From Sphingomonas sp. (GTDB lineage Bacteria; Pseudomonadota; Alphaproteobacteria; Sphingomonadales; Sphingomonadaceae), in contig NZ_JANINP010000002.1 in assembly GCF_024508665.1 (NCBI RefSeq), forward strand, positions 162,598 through 226,597: 64,000 bases of DNA, given 5' to 3'. The number at the start of each line of letters is the position of its first letter. The first letter of the stretch is position 1. The position numbers were made by a program, and so were the translations under genes. Positions 63,920 through 64,000 of the stretch are shown here, piece after piece. The notes under the pieces were generated by a model. It saw nothing but the letters and a program-made list of their open reading frames with translations, was not told the DNA's origin and ran no database searches.

Positions 63920-64000
63920 TCGGGCGGCGCGTCTCGACCGCCTCGCGGGCGTTGGCCTGCCGCCGCGGCTCCGCGGCGGTCGAGATGGCGCTCGTCACGC
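63916..64000 (+). CDS. TadE-like pilus assembly protein, cut by window end
   Basis: The ATG overlaps the stop of the TadG-like gene (ATGA). The first 28 codons read MIGRRVSTASRALACRRGSA then AVEMALVT, the start of the TadE motif in which GSAAVE is followed by a hydrophobic membrane helix. The rest lies outside the window. Probably a pseudopilin-like minor subunit. Confidence 0.75.
   Translation, partial: MIGRRVSTASRALACRRGSAAVEMALVT

Overview
The window is GC-rich DNA with dense, mostly head-to-tail operons. It looks like the chromosome of a sphingomonad-type alphaproteobacterium (Sphingomonas or a close relative). Supporting this are the large sugar-type TonB-dependent receptors, the many periplasmic glycoside hydrolases, the Tad/Flp pilus genes, and the Entner-Doudoroff-style sugar-acid enzymes. 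That assignment is inferred from gene content only. I saw no rRNA, tRNA, CRISPR array, transposase or phage gene.

Region 1 (1-6.7 kb) is mixed: a secreted DUF1080 hydrolase, a copper-type P1B ATPase divergent from a small Met-rich secreted protein, a flavin-dependent oxidoreductase, and an AraC regulator divergent from an SDR enzyme.

Region 2 (6.7-25.6 kb, minus strand) is an alpha-mannoside utilisation locus. It has three GH92 proteins, one GH125, one GH43, one GH2, a TonB receptor, a ROK sugar kinase, a ROK-type regulator and a sugar-porter MFS. A 14-bp AT-rich repeat lies twice upstream of the first GH92 and once upstream of the receptor, and is a good candidate for the ROK regulator's operator. 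The most likely job is import and trimming of mannose-rich glycans (N-glycan or mannan type), then phosphorylation of the released hexose.

Region 3 (25.8-37.6 kb) is a hexuronate/glucuronide locus: an ACS-family MFS plus GH31 pair; a GntR/FCD regulator divergent from a TonB receptor; and behind the receptor a secreted alpha/beta hydrolase, mannonate dehydratase (UxuA) and a secreted GH2 beta-glucuronidase. The 11-bp palindrome TGGTCTGACCA occurs in front of both transport operons. A related box precedes the next operon.

Region 4 (37.6-43 kb, minus strand) is a galactonate-type operon: SMP-30 lactonase, secreted aldose 1-epimerase, sodium/solute symporter, DgoK-like kinase and DgoA-like aldolase. 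A short Arg-rich reading frame with a strong ribosome-binding site lies at its head.

Region 5 (43.3-52.4 kb) is a Csu-type chaperone-usher pilus operon with an unusually large set of seven spore-coat-U-like subunits, followed by chaperone, usher and two-domain tip adhesin. One further secreted Cys-containing protein converges on it.

Region 6 (52.4-58.6 kb) has an AT-rich gap with a G/C-rich repeat, a DUF2569-like membrane protein and three large polytopic membrane proteins, two of them GT-C-like.

Region 7 (58.6-64 kb) starts a Tad locus: two tandem near-identical Flp pilins, CpaB, CpaC secretin, a small lipoprotein ending in a poly-Gly tract, a TadG-like protein, and the first 28 codons of a TadE-like gene cut by the window edge.
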